Source: CAZUZS01 sp964624795 (GTDB lineage Bacteria > Calditrichota > Calditrichia > RBG-13-44-9). From it: a stretch of DNA of 64,000 nt. Under the pieces are notes generated by a model that made no database searches, was not told the origin of the DNA, and saw only the letters and a program-made list of their open reading frames with translations. Positions 63,347-64,000 of the stretch are shown piece by piece. Made by a program: the position numbers and the translations under genes. The DNA lies in assembly GCA_964624795.1 (NCBI GenBank), contig CAZUZS010000004.1:56646-120645 (forward strand), read 5' to 3'. The first letter of the stretch is position 1, and each line of letters opens with the position of its first letter.

Positions 63347-63553
63347 AACATAACAGACCGCAAAATATAAAAAAAAATTGAGTTAAATCAAAATGGATTA
63401 AATGAGTTGGTTTGCGTTGGAGTTAAACTGAACAGAGTTACACACAGATTCGGCAAGATTTGTACTTGTGACCTGAAATTCAAACGGTAGGAGTACCACT
63501 GTGGTACTTGAGGCGGCCGATCTCAATTGATTATGATCCAAAATCTAAAGGAT

Positions 63554-63587
63554 AAAAGAAGCCCTCCCGCATGGACGAGAGGACTTC
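63554..63587 (-). terminator. Terminator of the right-edge gene
   Basis: Minus-strand stem GAAGTCCTCTCG with CGGGAGGGCTTC (63576-63587 with 63558-63569; two wobble pairs) followed by TTTT, 58 bases past the stop of the sorting-domain gene. Confidence 0.8.
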
Positions 63588-63644
63588 GGTTCAATGGTGA
63601 AACAAGTTTTAATTTATTTCCCATTAGAGAGAATGGTGACTTTT

Positions 63645-64000
63645 TTATTTCAGGAACATCATTTTGCGGCTGGCAGTGTATGCCCCGCTCTTTATCCGGT
63701 AAACATACACACCGGAGGCTGCCGGATTTCCTTGATCATCCAGGCCTTCCCATACTATTTGGTAGTTACCGGCTTCGTGCGTGGAATTTGTCAGGGTTCG
63801 TATTTTGCGGCCCTGAATGTCATAGATTTCGAGCAATACAACTCCACGTTCCGGAAGGTCAAAGGAAATAGTAGTAGAGGGGTTGAAGGGATTAGGGTAG
63901 TTAGCATATAGCTTGAACTTTTCGGGCACAAATTGATCGTTTAAGGTTGCTACTTTGGCAACCAGCTTCTCGGATCCGGGAGATGATTTTTCATAAAACT
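63645..64000 (-). CDS. C-terminus of a T9SS-sorted protein (partial)
   Basis: The frame is open to the window edge, so only about the last 117 residues are visible. They end in a type-A sorting domain: KLYANYPNPFNPSTTISFDL, then LEIYDIQGRKIRTLTNSTHE and SGVYVYRIKSGAYTASRKMMFLK. The rest of the protein, and its function, lie beyond the edge. A second such domain, on the M28 peptidase at 44-47 kb, supports a Por/T9 secretion system. Confidence 0.9.
   Translation of the reverse strand, partial: FYEKSSPGSEKLVAKVATLNDQFVPEKFKLYANYPNPFNPSTTISFDLPERGVVLLEIYDIQGRKIRTLTNSTHEAGNYQIVWEGLDDQGNPAASGVYVYRIKSGAYTASRKMMFLK

Overview
The window reads as a chromosomal segment of an anaerobic or facultatively anaerobic bacterium of the FCB group (Calditrichota, KSB1 or a relative). 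The pointers are type-A (Por/T9SS) C-terminal sorting domains with YPNPFN motifs on a secreted M28 peptidase and on a protein cut by the right edge, a DUF2723/GT117 glycosyltransferase, DUF4837, DUF1844 and DUF4321 proteins, and a purine/phospholipid/tatA gene run. The phylum is an inference from gene content only. I saw no tRNA, rRNA, CRISPR array, transposase or island integrase.

Layout. 0-4.4 kb: smg-topA-xerC-hpf, minus strand, ending in a terminator. 4.6-7.1 kb: a plus-strand pair of a Tat-exported DUF362 protein and a membrane polyferredoxin. 7.2-18.2 kb: a minus-strand run with Trm112, accA, a glycosyltransferase, a sugar-nucleotide reductase, a PfkB kinase, purE, DUF4837, a flippase-like protein, GT117, GT2 and DUF1844. 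18.3-25.8 kb: mixed strands with rlmN, DUF58, trxB, a small SelW-like selenoprotein with an in-frame UGA and a SECIS-like hairpin, a BNR-repeat lipoprotein and hflKC. 25.9 kb: OsmC.

26.3-44.0 kb is an accessory island. A 429-bp sequence (3' end of a 2'-5' RNA ligase-like gene plus downstream DNA) occurs at 26341-26769 and again, identical and in the same orientation, at 43610-44038. The right copy is a whole gene; the left copy is 5'-truncated and abuts decayed genes. Between them lies an anaerobe-type locus like the orange-protein (ORP) loci of Desulfovibrio: three NifX/ORP-like proteins, two MinD-type ATPases with inserted ferredoxin domains, DUF5320, CGGC and zinc-ribbon proteins, and a sigma-54 activator with PAS domain. 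Two sequences match the sigma-54 -24/-12 consensus, one on each side of the activator gene, and an inverted repeat fits an upstream activator site. A near-consensus Fur box lies upstream of the first NifX-like gene. A long minus-strand run (36.8 to 27.4 kb) follows one sigma-54 promoter and encodes a metal-exporter-like permease, peptide deformylase, two metallo-beta-lactamase-fold proteins (one lacking its metal motif), a cupin, a radical SAM protein, a flavin/Fe-S oxidoreductase, two methyltransferases and a MIP18-like protein, with several gene remnants.

44.3-64 kb, all minus strand: T9SS-sorted M28 peptidase, M19 dipeptidase, alpha/beta hydrolase, a large NTPase-TPR protein, tryptophanase, a response regulator, then degQ-like protease, purB, purC, psd, pssA, purS, purQ, DUF4321, tatA (transcribed right to left), a methyltransferase, truA, an EcfT-like protein, and the C-terminus of another T9SS-sorted protein at the edge.
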